From the NCBI GenBank assembly GCA_002943765.1, contig PQWQ01000034.1, positions 268,501 through 332,500 of the forward strand: 64,000 nucleotides of DNA, read 5' to 3'. This document shows, one piece after another, positions 47,580 through 58,117 of the stretch. The position numbers were made by a program, and so were the translations under genes. This DNA comes from Psoroptes ovis (lineage: Eukaryota > Arthropoda > Arachnida > Sarcoptiformes > Psoroptidae). Every line of letters starts with the position of its first letter. The first letter of the stretch is position 1. Under the pieces are notes generated by a model. That model saw only the letters and a program-made list of their open reading frames with translations, was not told the origin of the DNA and searched no databases.

Positions 47580-49103
47580 TTATGAATGATGATAAGATTG
47601 CCTTACTGTCAGCAATGGATATGATCGATCATCAAGTTGACTGTTTGATATTACAGAATTTGCTGTGATTGTATTGTGTCCAAGATTCATGATGGATTCT
47701 TTGAAATGAAGATCATTTCCATGAGTATTGTGCTTTTGTTGCCATGAATTATGGTTCATTTGTGACGTTTTTGGTGGCATCAGTAGTGTTGAATTCACTT
47801 TGACAGAAGCATCATCATTGGATTGATATGAATTGAATGATGTCAGATCATCGATCGAAGCAATCATTTTAAGAGTTGATTTGTTTTGATGTCTATTGTT
47901 GAAATCATCATTCGAAGATGGTGATGTAGTTGTCGAAAGGCAATTAATATTATTCAAAGTGACTAACATTGAATGACTGGGCGAGCCTGAACATGAACAT
48001 CGTTTACGCCATCTATCATTAATGCTTAATGGTGTTGTCACCGATGATGAAGAGTAATGAGTTATGGTGTTGATTGATGTGGAACATCCATCTGGATCAC
48101 TAAGCTCAATATCTACAGGTGATGGTATTCGACAATAGCAATCAGTCATGTAATGAGAATAAGAACAAGACAATAATTCTGATTGATTAGTATCATGCTT
48201 ATTATAACTACAATTATTCATTGACAACCTATCTCTGTTGCTGCTGCTCGAATATTTGGGTGTCATCACTGCTGTCGATGAAGAGATATTGGGCCGATCT
48301 TTAATTGATTGTTTGTCACTGTGATCACTGATGTTCACAACACAATTTGAGTTGGTCGCATTACCATTTGTGTTGTCATTATTACGATTGGCAGATTTGG
48401 TTTTGTTTTTTGGATCATCTTTAATGCCAAGAGTATCGCGAACTTCAAAAGTTAGAACACAAGCAGCCACAATGACAATAAAGCCTAATCCCATAATGAC
48501 TGGCCCAACATAAGTCATATTATGAAGATGTGTTTTGGTTGATTTGTTGACATTCATCACTAAAGTACCATTATTAAGAAGAAGCATTTCAGATGCCAAA
48601 GAATCGGCAAAGAATCCAACAATAGACATGATGGTGCCAACCACCAATAATATAACGCCTGTGCTCAATGCTTTGAATGCAACACAAAAGCAATGTTTGG
48701 TGCAAACCAATCTGTTCTGATCATTGCCATTATTATTATTAGTTGCATTGACATCAACATTGGCTTTGCATTTCTTCTTGGCATGTTTATTTTTGTGTTT
48801 GTTGTGTGCTTCTCGATGTGCTGGATGTGGATAAAATTCGAATGAGTTTTGATTAAACTGCTGCGAAAATTTGGCGAATTTCGAGTCAGCATCGGCTCCT
48901 TGATCATTCGAATGATAATAATTATTGTTATTATTCAAATAATCACTACAATTGGCCAATATTGCTATCTGTATCTGATCATTATGACTATTGTTTACAT
49001 TCGATCTACCTCGATAATGAGTTGGCGGTACCACTGGTCCTGGCACACGTGGTGTGGTTTGTTGTTGCCTCAATTGACGGCCAATAACAGCTGCACTGCT
49101 CAT
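47580..49103 (-). CDS. TMEM200-like two-pass membrane protein
   Basis: A single-exon gene of 507 residues. Two membrane segments lie at about residues 146-166 and 199-219, separated by a loop with N-glycosylation sequons (NNGT, NKST, NMTY). The second segment and its edges (YVGPVIMGLGFIVIVAACVL, then FEVRDT) resemble the GPF-MGIG block and following ENRD of TMEM200 proteins, whose role is not well known. The first 130 residues are Asn/His/Lys-rich, and the C-terminal 280 are Ser/Asn-rich and presumably disordered and cytoplasmic. The start ATG at 49103 is the first in the frame (MSSAAVIGRQLRQQQ). TMEM200A is about 490 residues, so length fits. Family assignment is moderately sure; that it is a real membrane protein gene is firm. 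Confidence 0.8.
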   Translation of the reverse strand: MSSAAVIGRQLRQQQTTPRVPGPVVPPTHYRGRSNVNNSHNDQIQIAILANCSDYLNNNNNYYHSNDQGADADSKFAKFSQQFNQNSFEFYPHPAHREAHNKHKNKHAKKKCKANVDVNATNNNNGNDQNRLVCTKHCFCVAFKALSTGVILLVVGTIMSIVGFFADSLASEMLLLNNGTLVMNVNKSTKTHLHNMTYVGPVIMGLGFIVIVAACVLTFEVRDTLGIKDDPKNKTKSANRNNDNTNGNATNSNCVVNISDHSDKQSIKDRPNISSSTAVMTPKYSSSSNRDRLSMNNCSYNKHDTNQSELLSCSYSHYMTDCYCRIPSPVDIELSDPDGCSTSINTITHYSSSSVTTPLSINDRWRKRCSCSGSPSHSMLVTLNNINCLSTTTSPSSNDDFNNRHQNKSTLKMIASIDDLTSFNSYQSNDDASVKVNSTLLMPPKTSQMNHNSWQQKHNTHGNDLHFKESIMNLGHNTITANSVISNSQLDDRSYPLLTVRQSYHHS

Positions 49104-50693
49104 GTTAATTAAAATTAATGAATCGATGCAAGTGATTAATCAAATGAAAATGAAAGCAGGCACATTCTTCGATAAAAATGATCACAATTATTATCACGAG
49201 CTATTAATCATAAATGCAAGGCAGATCTATGTTCAAATGGATTATTATTAAATCAATTGATTATTATTGCTCTAAATTTGTTCGTTCATTCATTCAAATG
49301 TGATTGATTATTCGATCAAAAAAATATGTGGAACAACTGATTTGATTGATTTATTAATATGCTGGCATTCCATGTATGTATTGGTTTCCAAAACAAATGG
49401 ACAATCACTCCAAGATTGATCAGATATGATAAAAGGCAAACATTCATTTATGTAAATCATTCACTAATCATTTATGTCTAATTATCAATATGTCTCTATT
49501 ATGTTATTGATTAATCATCAGTCTAATATTCATAATCAAAAGATGCATTCTGGGGACGGAAAATGTTATGAGAAAATGAATGAAATTAATTTAAAAAATG
49601 ATGATTATTGATGAGCCAAACACTGGACGATTCTGACCTCATAATTCTAGAATCAATAGGGTTAAATGTGAATAAATAATTGATAAATTGATGAATGACT
49701 GATTGTATTACTTACTAATCGAATCAAATTGATTGTTTGATTATCATGAACAAATGAAACAATGAAGACAAAGATAAAATGTGGACCAACAAAGAGAATT
49801 GTCAAATTGATTTCATGGTCATTGGTGGAAGCTTAATAGGCACAATTATGGTGATAAACGCACGCACACAAACACTGTATTGGAGATTTATTGAATTTGT
49901 TGTGTTAAAATATTGAAAGAATCATTAATTTGATTAATGCTGTCCATGTAATGTTTGTTAATAGAACCACTACACTGGTCGATTGAGACAATAATCATAT
50001 GATGGAACCAAAATGAAAACAGTTAAGCCGGCACCATCTGCCACAAGAATGACAATGAACTAGGAAATTGAATAATCTCATCACTGTGATGGCCCTAATG
50101 CCTCTACAACTGAATCGATCAAGGTAGCAAGTTGTTTGTGTTTTGCAAATTATCCACCACCGATTTGAATCTGGATTGAATCTACAGTGTTGTGCATTAC
50201 AATTGATATATAATCACCAATTCAATATTACCAATGACTATCCTTAATCAATCATTGAATTCAATGCAACAAAAACTATTTCATGACATTTTCATGCAAA
50301 GAAATGCTATTAGCAAATTCGTCGTACAGTTGCATGATGACTATTGCACAAATGACAATAATTACTGTACTTATTAATTCCCGAATCGTTTCATTTGTCT
50401 TCGAATCGATCGATACTTGGCAGAATTGCCATTTGAGTCAAGTCACATTATTTGGAATCGATATATCAATTATGCAATTCAAATATTGTTCAAATAGCAG
50501 TACTATCATCAATCGATCAGTTAGTTATGACTGTAGAACAAGTGAATGTTAGTTAAATTATTGATTTAAATGGCCCATTCATTTAAATGGCCTTTAAACA
50601 ATTCGATCAAACTGCCATCTATTCGACTGAATCGAATGCTCAATGTCCTAATGAATTTGCGCATATGCTCATATGTGACCAATCAATACAAAG
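49104..50693. other. Intergenic region, nothing recognised
   Basis: 1.6 kb between the TMEM200-like start and the copia target-site duplication. It should include the TMEM200-like promoter. The 89-codon ORF at 50283-50552 has no recognisable feature. Confidence 0.5.
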
Positions 50694-50698
50694 CAGCC

Positions 50699-50833
50699 TG
50701 TTAGCCGTTGTAAAACGAATGATCGTTATATTTTATTAAAAGTCGTTAGAATACATAAAATTTGAAATTTGAAAAAGGCGGGGATTAAAGGGTTCTATTC
50801 ACAAAGGACGTACACCAATTATTTATTTCAACA
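50699..50833 (-). repeat. 3' LTR of the copia element
   Basis: 135 bp, identical by eye to 54323-54457. Plus-strand start is TGTTAGCCGTTG and end is TTTCAACA. The stop codon of the element's ORF lies inside it. A purine-rich AGAAGGGTG (minus strand, about 50834-50842) abuts it and is the probable polypurine tract. Confidence 0.95.
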
Positions 50834-53800
50834 CACCCTTCTAATTGGCGTACGTCCACGAAAATTCTCAATTTTTATTTTGCCTAAAGGCTTTGTCAAC
50901 ATATCAGCAAGTTGTTCAGCCGATGGTACCTTGATTATTTCATTATTTTCTTCGCTAAATTCTTGTACTAATAATTTCTTATCGTACTCAAAATAGCCGG
51001 ATTGTTTGAACTCATTATTGTCTAAAATGGCTTTCGCTGCTCTACTGTCAATCATTAATTTCAAGTCAGCGTTGATTTTCAATTCTAACAATAATTGCTG
51101 GATCGGTCTTGCCAGTCGCCAGGTGGACAGAGCAGCATTTAGTTCTGCCTCGCATGATGAATGCGGCATCCTTAATTGTTTCTTTGATGACCACAAAACT
51201 GGTGACTCTCCTAATTGCACAATCGAACCACTAACTGATCCTCCTTTTGGATCTGACCTAAAACTTGCGTCAGTCCAAGCATTGATTTTCCATTCCTTGA
51301 CTGGTGTAATAATCAATTTCATATCCTTAGTACCAGCCAAGTACCTTACGACCCTTTTGCATGCCATCATTAATGCATCGGTCGGTTTATCTGCATACGA
51401 TGTTAGATGCGATATACACACAGAGATATCAGGTCTCGTGTGTGTGGCTACATAATTTAAACAACCCAATAACTCTCTAACCGGCAAATCTTTGTTTATT
51501 GGGCCAACCGAATAATCTTCAAAACAGTCCATAGGTACATTCGTTGAATTGCACCCTTCCATTTTGAATCTTTCCAAGATGTCTTCGATATAATTTTCTT
51601 GATCGATAGTTATCATATCTTCCTTACAATCGATTTTCAATCCAAGATAAATACCACACTCACCAAAATCATGGATGTCAAATCTTCGCTCAAATTCATT
51701 CATTACCCGATCGATCACAACACTACCATCATACGCAATTATTATATCGTCGACATAAATCACCACAATCATATTTTCTGAGAAGAATAAGCATTTATCA
51801 ACCAACGATTGTTTCAGCTTACAACATTCAATCAGAAAATTACTAAGCGTTTCATACCATCTTCGTGGTGCTTCTTTCAAACCATACAGCGCCTTCTCCA
51901 ACTTCCAAAATTTATCCGTAACACCTTTCGGCGGTACAACATAAATTTCACTTTCTAATCTTGAGTTTAGAAACGCTGTTGATATATCAAATTGTCTGAT
52001 CTTCATCTTTCTAGTCAACGCGTACGTTAAGGTGGTCAAAAGCGTCGACATTCTTAGCGTAGGTGCAAATGTGTTTCCACTATTATATTGTTCAAAACCT
52101 CGTACAACACACCTAGCTTTATATCTTCCATCTGATTTTCTGGCGTACACCCATTTGGTTGTTAATGGTTTCATTCCGGATAAAGGAAGCTGACCCACAA
52201 CTTTATAAACACCCTTCTGGGTCAGCTCATTCATCTCTTTATCCATCGCCAGTTGCCACTTATCATTATCATTCGATTTCATAGCTTGTTCATAATTCTT
52301 TGGTACTGGTACATTCGTTTCTACATTCATTACTCTTGCTTCATTCATGATACCAGTTTCTTTCTTTTCATTCATAATCGCCGGGAATCCCATAATATTT
52401 TCATCAAAATCTACATCGCATGCCTTGAATGTTTTATTGGTTTTTGGATCTAATAACCAATAATTTTTGGTTGTTTCGGTATAACCAACAAAAACACATT
52501 TCTGTCCTCGCTGATTAAATTTGGATGCGATCATTGTATCATTCATTCTGTAATAAGCTAGACATCCAAACACTTTTAGATGTCCATACTTAACACTACC
52601 TCTGAAGAATTTCTCGTACGGGACTATATTTGATTTCGTTGGCCATCTGTTAATCAGATAATTTGCTGTTCTTACTGCTGTTGGCCAATATTCTTCAGGC
52701 ATCTTTGCGTTGTTGATCATGGTTCTGGCACAATCAATGATGGTTCTGTTTCTTCTTTCGATTTTACCATTTTGTGCCGATGTATGTGGCGTTGTGGTAC
52801 AGAACAAAATTCCTTTCTTCTTCAGATGATACTGCAGTTGCTGATTAACAAATTCTGACCCATTGTCAGAAAGAAATTCTTTCAATTTACGCCCAGTTTG
52901 ATTTTCACAAAAATCAATGAATTCGATCACGTACTTAACCGCTTCACTCTTAGTCTTCATTGGATACACCATACCATACGACGAATGATGTTCCACCAGA
53001 TTCAATACATAAACACAACCAGATATCGATTCTTTCAATGGTCCAATTACATCTGCACTTATTCTTTGCATAAAATGAAATTTTTCAAACCGTGATGGAT
53101 GTGATTTACGAACACATTTTGACATTTTACATTCAGAACAATTGATTAATGGTACAGATGTTGAGAAAATTCTTGACAATTTTTCACTACCTGGATGACC
53201 TAATCTTTTATGCCACAACATTGATTTCTCTTTATTCGTTGCAATCAACGCAAATTTCGATTCATAATTATTATCCATTTCATCAACTTTGTCTACCACA
53301 GTAAGAACCAAGTCTTTTTTCATTTCATTTTCAACCTTTGACTCATTATTAACGTTGTCGTTATTACTATTATTGATATTATTACTAGTTTCACATTCGA
53401 TAAATCTTCTCGACTTAATTCTGTTATTACATTTTTGAAAATCATTTGATGTCATGTCAGGTTTAAATGGGCACCAAACAGCAACATGTCCCAGTTTGCC
53501 ACAATCATAACATTTCGGAATCAATTGATTCTTTCTTATATTTCGATCGGTAACACAAAGACAAGTTTCATTCGATTTTTGAACACTCTTTTCTCTTTGT
53601 CGTCTTAAACATTTACTAACAATTAGATCTCTGGCAATATCATATGTGAGTTCGTTTACTTCCAATTGATCAAAAATATCTTCTTTGATTTTATTATATT
53701 CGATTGGCAATGCTCGCAACAAGATACTAATCCAGATAGCCTCGACCATAATTGTACCGGTATTACACAATTCTTGACGTTTGATATCAAATTTCGCCAA

Positions 53801-54172
53801 AAATATATTTGGATCATCACTTACATTCATTTTCATATCATTCAATTCGAAAAATAATCGGGCACTTCTAGCTTGATTAATTTTATTAAATCTTCTTTCC
53901 AACAAATCAATTATTTCATTAGGGATCGATGTATCTTTGACCAAATCACGTAAATCCGGATCAATCATGAACGTAATAAAAGCAGCCAATGATTTTAATT
54001 GTTCTATATTCGAGTCATTAGCATCACACAAATTTACCTCAAGTAAATCAGCTTTGCCATTAATCGTACACCACAGCTTCATGTCTGATAACCAAGATTT
54101 GTAATTTTTACCGTTGAATTTTGACATTTTAACATTCTGTGACTGCATCATAATCGTATCAATTTCAATCAT
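50828..54172 (-). CDS. Copia gag-pol polyprotein, no recognisable protease
   Basis: One ORF of 1114 residues. Gag-like region is residues 1-220; a zinc knuckle CYDCGKLGHVAVWC is at 221-234. An Asn-rich linker of about 84 residues follows, and then the integrase: GAG-pre-integrase LWHKRLGHPG (319 onward), zinc motif H-H-C-C, and catalytic D, D and E in SADVIGPL, FLSDNGSE and NGKIERRNR. The reverse transcriptase has KWVYARKSDG, ALYGLKEAPRRWY and the catalytic YVDD. RNase H follows (WTDASF, SSCEAELNA, MIDSRAAKA). The aspartic protease expected between zinc knuckle and integrase (a D-S/T-G motif) is absent from the linker, and the protein is about 300 residues shorter than Drosophila copia. It ends inside the 3' LTR. 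Confidence 0.95.
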   Translation of the reverse strand: MIEIDTIMMQSQNVKMSKFNGKNYKSWLSDMKLWCTINGKADLLEVNLCDANDSNIEQLKSLAAFITFMIDPDLRDLVKDTSIPNEIIDLLERRFNKINQARSARLFFELNDMKMNVSDDPNIFLAKFDIKRQELCNTGTIMVEAIWISILLRALPIEYNKIKEDIFDQLEVNELTYDIARDLIVSKCLRRQREKSVQKSNETCLCVTDRNIRKNQLIPKCYDCGKLGHVAVWCPFKPDMTSNDFQKCNNRIKSRRFIECETSNNINNSNNDNVNNESKVENEMKKDLVLTVVDKVDEMDNNYESKFALIATNKEKSMLWHKRLGHPGSEKLSRIFSTSVPLINCSECKMSKCVRKSHPSRFEKFHFMQRISADVIGPLKESISGCVYVLNLVEHHSSYGMVYPMKTKSEAVKYVIEFIDFCENQTGRKLKEFLSDNGSEFVNQQLQYHLKKKGILFCTTTPHTSAQNGKIERRNRTIIDCARTMINNAKMPEEYWPTAVRTANYLINRWPTKSNIVPYEKFFRGSVKYGHLKVFGCLAYYRMNDTMIASKFNQRGQKCVFVGYTETTKNYWLLDPKTNKTFKACDVDFDENIMGFPAIMNEKKETGIMNEARVMNVETNVPVPKNYEQAMKSNDNDKWQLAMDKEMNELTQKGVYKVVGQLPLSGMKPLTTKWVYARKSDGRYKARCVVRGFEQYNSGNTFAPTLRMSTLLTTLTYALTRKMKIRQFDISTAFLNSRLESEIYVVPPKGVTDKFWKLEKALYGLKEAPRRWYETLSNFLIECCKLKQSLVDKCLFFSENMIVVIYVDDIIIAYDGSVVIDRVMNEFERRFDIHDFGECGIYLGLKIDCKEDMITIDQENYIEDILERFKMEGCNSTNVPMDCFEDYSVGPINKDLPVRELLGCLNYVATHTRPDISVCISHLTSYADKPTDALMMACKRVVRYLAGTKDMKLIITPVKEWKINAWTDASFRSDPKGGSVSGSIVQLGESPVLWSSKKQLRMPHSSCEAELNAALSTWRLARPIQQLLLELKINADLKLMIDSRAAKAILDNNEFKQSGYFEYDKKLLVQEFSEENNEIIKVPSAEQLADMLTKPLGKIKIENFRGRTPIRRVC

Positions 54173-54309
54173 TTTGTCGATATTATTTGTTAAACAAACT
54201 TAAATAACAATCTTAATTATAATTATTCACTTAATTAATTGACAATCAGTTAAAATCAATTAATTCACAATCACAAAATCAAAAAATTCGTTAATTTTCA
54301 GTCAATTTA

Positions 54310-54322
54310 GGCTCTGCTACCA
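54310..54322 (-). other. Primer-binding site, initiator tRNA-Met type
   Basis: The minus strand reads TGGTAGCAGAGCC immediately inside the 5' LTR. The first 11 bases complement the 3' end expected for eukaryotic initiator tRNA-Met, including CCA, as in Ty1-like elements. Confidence 0.8.
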
Positions 54323-54457
54323 TGTTAGCCGTTGTAAAACGAATGATCGTTATATTTTATTAAAAGTCGTTAGAATACATAAAATTTGAAATTTGAAAAA
54401 GGCGGGGATTAAAGGGTTCTATTCACAAAGGACGTACACCAATTATTTATTTCAACA
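54323..54457 (-). repeat. 5' LTR of the copia element
   Basis: 135 bp, identical by eye to the other LTR. It ends 90 bp before the LAPTM4-like start codon on the opposite strand. Confidence 0.95.
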
Positions 54458-54547
54458 CAGCCGTCATTTGTTATGATGAGCAGATTTGGATTTGTTTTTA
54501 ATTGAAAAAACGAGAAAACAATTAAATTGAATTAAAAAAAGTGATAA

Positions 54548-55482
54548 ATGGCTAGAATATCGTTAATTACATCGAACGGGATCAATATTGAAAGACATGC
54601 ATATTGTCTTTGCTTCCCAGTTGTATCGGCAACTATTTTTGTTGCAATCATTAATTTGGTAAATAATTGATTTTGCTAAATGAATGATTCTGATTAATTT
54701 TGATTAATTCATAGGCTGGCTCGTTGGTGTGTGCTTTGTTGACCTTTTTCTTCATGGTAAGCAATGATCATCATGGATATTTTGCCACGCGTTTCGCACG
54801 TGAAGAAACAAATCATATGAAGGTAATATCAGTGCTGTTGTATTTAGTGTTATCATGGGTATCGGCCATGTTGCTGTATGGCGTCATCAAATCAAAGCCG
54901 CGATATATTCTCCCATTTTTCGGCATCCAATTTATTGATTATCTGTTTACGTTGCCCCAATTTTTCGCATTGTTCACCAATCCCTACCATTATTATGTAG
55001 CTACTGCTAAAACAACACAGAATTTGATGGAGATGCATGCTGTCACCGCGAGCGCAGCTGACGATGATAAATTGACCGCATCTGACTTGGATGAAATGCC
55101 CAACGCAACTGTATGGTCATCCAGTTATCAGCGTAGTTTCCAGGCATACACAACAACCTTGCTGATTATGACATTCTTCATGATTTTCAAAACATATTTC
55201 CTATGTGTTGTATGGAAATGCTATCGTTACCTGCATATGAAGCAATTCATTTTACCGATCGCCATCAATGCTAATGCTGCTATTCTGGCTGACAATCGAC
55301 CATTCGATTCGGCAATGCCGTCATCCATTTTGACCACAAGTGTGCCACCACCGAATTATGATGAGGCAACTAAACTACCAGATTTCAAGCCCCCTGATTA
55401 TGCCCAAGTAGTCACATCTAATCTCACCGAAAGTGAGCCATCTAATGATCCTCAAAAACCAATTAGTAAAGATAATGTTTAA
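54548..55482 (+). CDS. LAPTM4-like lysosomal membrane protein
   Basis: LAPTM4/5 proteins are four-pass endosomal/lysosomal proteins sorted through Nedd4-type ubiquitin ligases. Exons: 54548-54658 and 54715-55482, giving 292 residues (human LAPTM4A 233). Four membrane segments lie near residues 25-50, 75-95, 100-122 and 183-205. The best family match is the last one: FFMIFKTYFLCVVWKCYRYL, with IPF-type LPFFGIQFIDY in the third. A 50-residue loop before segment 4 has an NAT sequon. The C-terminal tail has two PPxY motifs, PPNY (249-252) and PPDY (263-266), the expected Nedd4 WW-domain ligands. The copia LTR lies 90 bp upstream of the ATG, probably in the 5' UTR or promoter. Which LAPTM subtype it is remains open. 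Confidence 0.85.
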
Positions 55483-55906
55483 ATCAGTGTAAACACATTA
55501 GTCAATTGATTAGTGGTCAGTGATCAATTGCCATATTTATTTTCCAAAGCACATAAAATATTTGAAAATTATTCACATTTATTTTTGTTTGAAAAGAAAT
55601 ATCAAATTAATGAAGATTAATTAAATAATTAAAATGATTATCATTCAAATAATACAAACAAACACAATTGTTTTCATCATAAAAAGGTAAGTTTGTGTGT
55701 ATGTAAGCTGAATAATGTGTGAGTAATAATTAAATGTCATTAACAAAATGGCAATATTTAGTTGTGTTCTAAATTTGAGCCAAACAAAAAATGGATGAAT
55801 GAGTGTGTAATGACGATTGATGAATGATGAATTTTATTTTACAGAAAACATTTGATTAATTATTTGTGATCGTTTGATGAGAGTGTGTGAATTTTACAAA
55901 AATGTG
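55483..55906. other. Convergent intergenic region
   Basis: 424 bp between the 3' ends of the LAPTM4-like and Src42A genes. Nothing else seen. Confidence 0.6.
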
Positions 55907-58117
55907 TTAATAAGCCATTGATGCCTCTTTATATTCTGAGCCTTCTAATGTAAAAAAGTCTTCCAATTTCCATTGTAATGTTTCGAATGTGGGCCGTTTT
56001 AATGGGTCTTTATTCCAGCATTCTAACATAATGTCATATAATGTTGGTGGACAACCTGTTCAATGATTAAATGAGGTGAGTATTGATTTTTAATTTGAGC
56101 AAATAATTCTTACCTTGAGGACATGGCATGCGATAGCCATGTTCAACTTGTAATAAAACTTCAGCATTGGTCATGCCAGGATATGGAATGCGACCATAGG
56201 TAACTAATTCGGTGAGTAAAATACCAAAACTCCAAACATCTGATTTGATGCTAAATTTACTGTAATTGGCCGCTTCTGGCGCAGTCCATTTGATAGGGAA
56301 GCGAGCACCAACACGTGCTTCATATTCATCTTCTTTGATCAATCTGGCCAAACCGAAATCAGCAATTTTGACAATATTATTTTCGCCTACCAAAATATTG
56401 CGAGCAGCTAAATCACGATGAATGTAATTCTGTGATTCCAAATATGCCATACCGGCAGCTATTTGAGCAGCCATATCAATCAATTGTGGCAGTTTCAGAT
56501 TCCTTCCTTTGCCTTGAAGATAATCTAAAAGACTGCTGTTCTTCATTAACTCAGTGATTATGTAAATTGGTTCTTCCATGGTGCAAACTGCATATAACTG
56601 CACCAGTTTGGCATGCCTTAATTTCTTCATGATTTGAGCTTCAGTCAAGAAATCCTTAGGATCCATGGTGCCTGGCTTCAATGTTTTGATGGCCACTGGC
56701 GTAGTGTTGTTCCATAAACCTTCCCATACCTCACCGAATTGTCCCTGTCCAAGTTTGCGAACAAACTTGAGCGAACTGCGATCAATTTCCCACTGATCAC
56801 GTGTATTATGCGAAAGGCCACTTGTGGTTGGTTTTTCGATTTGAACACAAGGCTTTCGCAGATTAACGCACAAACCATCAGCATCATTGCTGTAATGTTC
56901 AACCAATTCTTGTAAAGTGCGGAATGGTGTTCGTCTGGCGATGAAGAAACCACCTTCGTCCAACTGTCTGATACGATAATGTTTGACTGTGTCATGATCA
57001 CGAACTGATAACGAATAATCATTACGACGACTTTCACTATCACGTATTAGGAAGGCTCCATGCTCGTTTTCAGGTAGTAAAAGCTTTTTCTCGGCTTCGA
57101 TTCGTTTTATTTTGCCAAAATACCATCTATTTGTGATGAAAATTAATGAAAATTAGTCAAATGATTACAAATGAATGAATGACAATCAAACAAAAATGAA
57201 AACAAAACAAAAAATTCCAAAACAAAATGAAAAAAATAATGAAAATGAATAAAGAAATATTACAAGTAATTTTCGAGTGGAACATTGGTTGATGATGTCG
57301 GTGATAAGTGTGTTGAATTACGTTTGATAAGATCATTACATTCGAAATTACGCATCCAACTAATAATAAAATTGTGAGCATTGAATGTTAGCATCATCAA
57401 AAGTAAATAATAAGAGATATCGATAATTAATTAATTTAATGCTTTTTACAAAATCCTCACTCTCTCCACTGCATTCACTAATCAATCTATTGGCAGTTTG
57501 TTATTGGAATTTTCATTGAAAACATTCGAATCAAAAAACACTTACGGTTCGGCTTCGATTGACTTTAATTTGGCCACATAATTCGACGGTATGTATCCTT
57601 GTAATTTGGTCACACGTGACATTGCTAGCCACCAATCACCTTGTGTGTCATTTATTATTTCTAAATGTTCACCTTTTTTGAAGCTCAGATCCTCGTCAGT
57701 TCGAGCATCGTAGTCATATAAAGCCACGAATATTTTTGCATTGGATTGATTGCTGGTCGCTTGAGATGAATTATTGGTGCAAATATTGCCATTTCCACTG
57801 TTCTGTTGCTGCACCATGGCTGATAATGAATTTGGATCGACAATGGCAGCAGCGGCTGAGTTGATGGCATTATTATTGTCCAGTGATGATGTCGGTAACA
57901 AAGGCAATGCACTGCTCATGTTGGTCGATGTCAGTCCAGCACCGTTCAGACTCATTGACTCATGACTAACACTGAAGCCTTGATGACCACTGATTGGTCC
58001 ACTCATCACCGGCCCATTCATGGATGATGATGGTGCTTGACGAAGTATGTCGGCGCCTGGATATCCATTCGAAACAGCTCCTGATGGAACCTTATCCTTG
58101 ATGCAGCAATTGCCCAT
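55907..58117 (-). CDS. Src42A: Src family tyrosine kinase, Src42A ortholog
   Basis: A membrane-anchored non-receptor tyrosine kinase. Exons: 58117-57546, 57126-56114 and 56055-55907, giving 577 residues (fly Src42A 517); a possible extra exon is at 57359-57264. The N terminus MGNCC has Gly-2 for myristoylation and Cys for palmitoylation. A Ser/Asn-rich unique region reaches about residue 127. SH3 follows (IFVALYDYDARTDEDLSF, GDWWLA, GYIPSNYVAKL), then SH2 (WYFGKIKR, GAFLIRDSESR, KHYRIRQLDEGGFF). The kinase has GQGQFGEVWEG, Lys in VAIKTL, HRDLAARN, DFGLARLIKEDEYEAR with the activation-loop Tyr, and KWTAPEA. The C-terminal tail GSEYKEASMAY keeps the regulatory Tyr, so Csk-type inhibition is likely. 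All catalytic residues are present. Identification is firm. Confidence 0.97.
57264..57359 (-). other. Src42A: Candidate cassette exon of Src42A (96 nt)
   Basis: Inside the intron between the SH3 and SH2 exons is a segment preceded by TTATTATTAG and followed by GTAATATTT. It is 96 nt with no stop. Its phase fits both neighbours: CC|T gives Pro and TT|A gives Leu before WYFGK. It would insert 32 residues, beginning WMRNFECNDLIKRNS and ending VPLENYL, in the SH3-SH2 linker. Chance is possible, since the donor is weaker than those of the constitutive exons. Confidence 0.5.

Larger units (their letters stand above)
50694..54462 (-). mobile_element. Full-length Ty1/copia LTR retrotransposon
   Basis: Element body 50699-54457 (about 3.76 kb), bounded by the 5-bp direct repeat CAGCC (50694-50698 and 54458-54462). 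The two 135-bp LTRs look identical by eye, and each has TGTT...AACA ends. Coding direction is minus, so the 5' LTR is at 54323-54457. The element holds one uninterrupted ORF in gag-RT order INT before RT, which defines the copia class. Identical LTRs and an intact long ORF point to a very recent insertion. Confidence 0.97.

Noticed and set aside
50834..50842. LTR boundaries two bases longer (137 bp)
   Set aside because: The 137-bp version is also repeated, but only the 135-bp version gives TGTT...AACA ends and the CAGCC target duplication on both sides, so the shared CA was assigned to the flank.
51006..51455. 149-codon plus-strand ORF inside the copia element
   Set aside because: Antisense shadow of the RNase H/RT coding region; no independent evidence.
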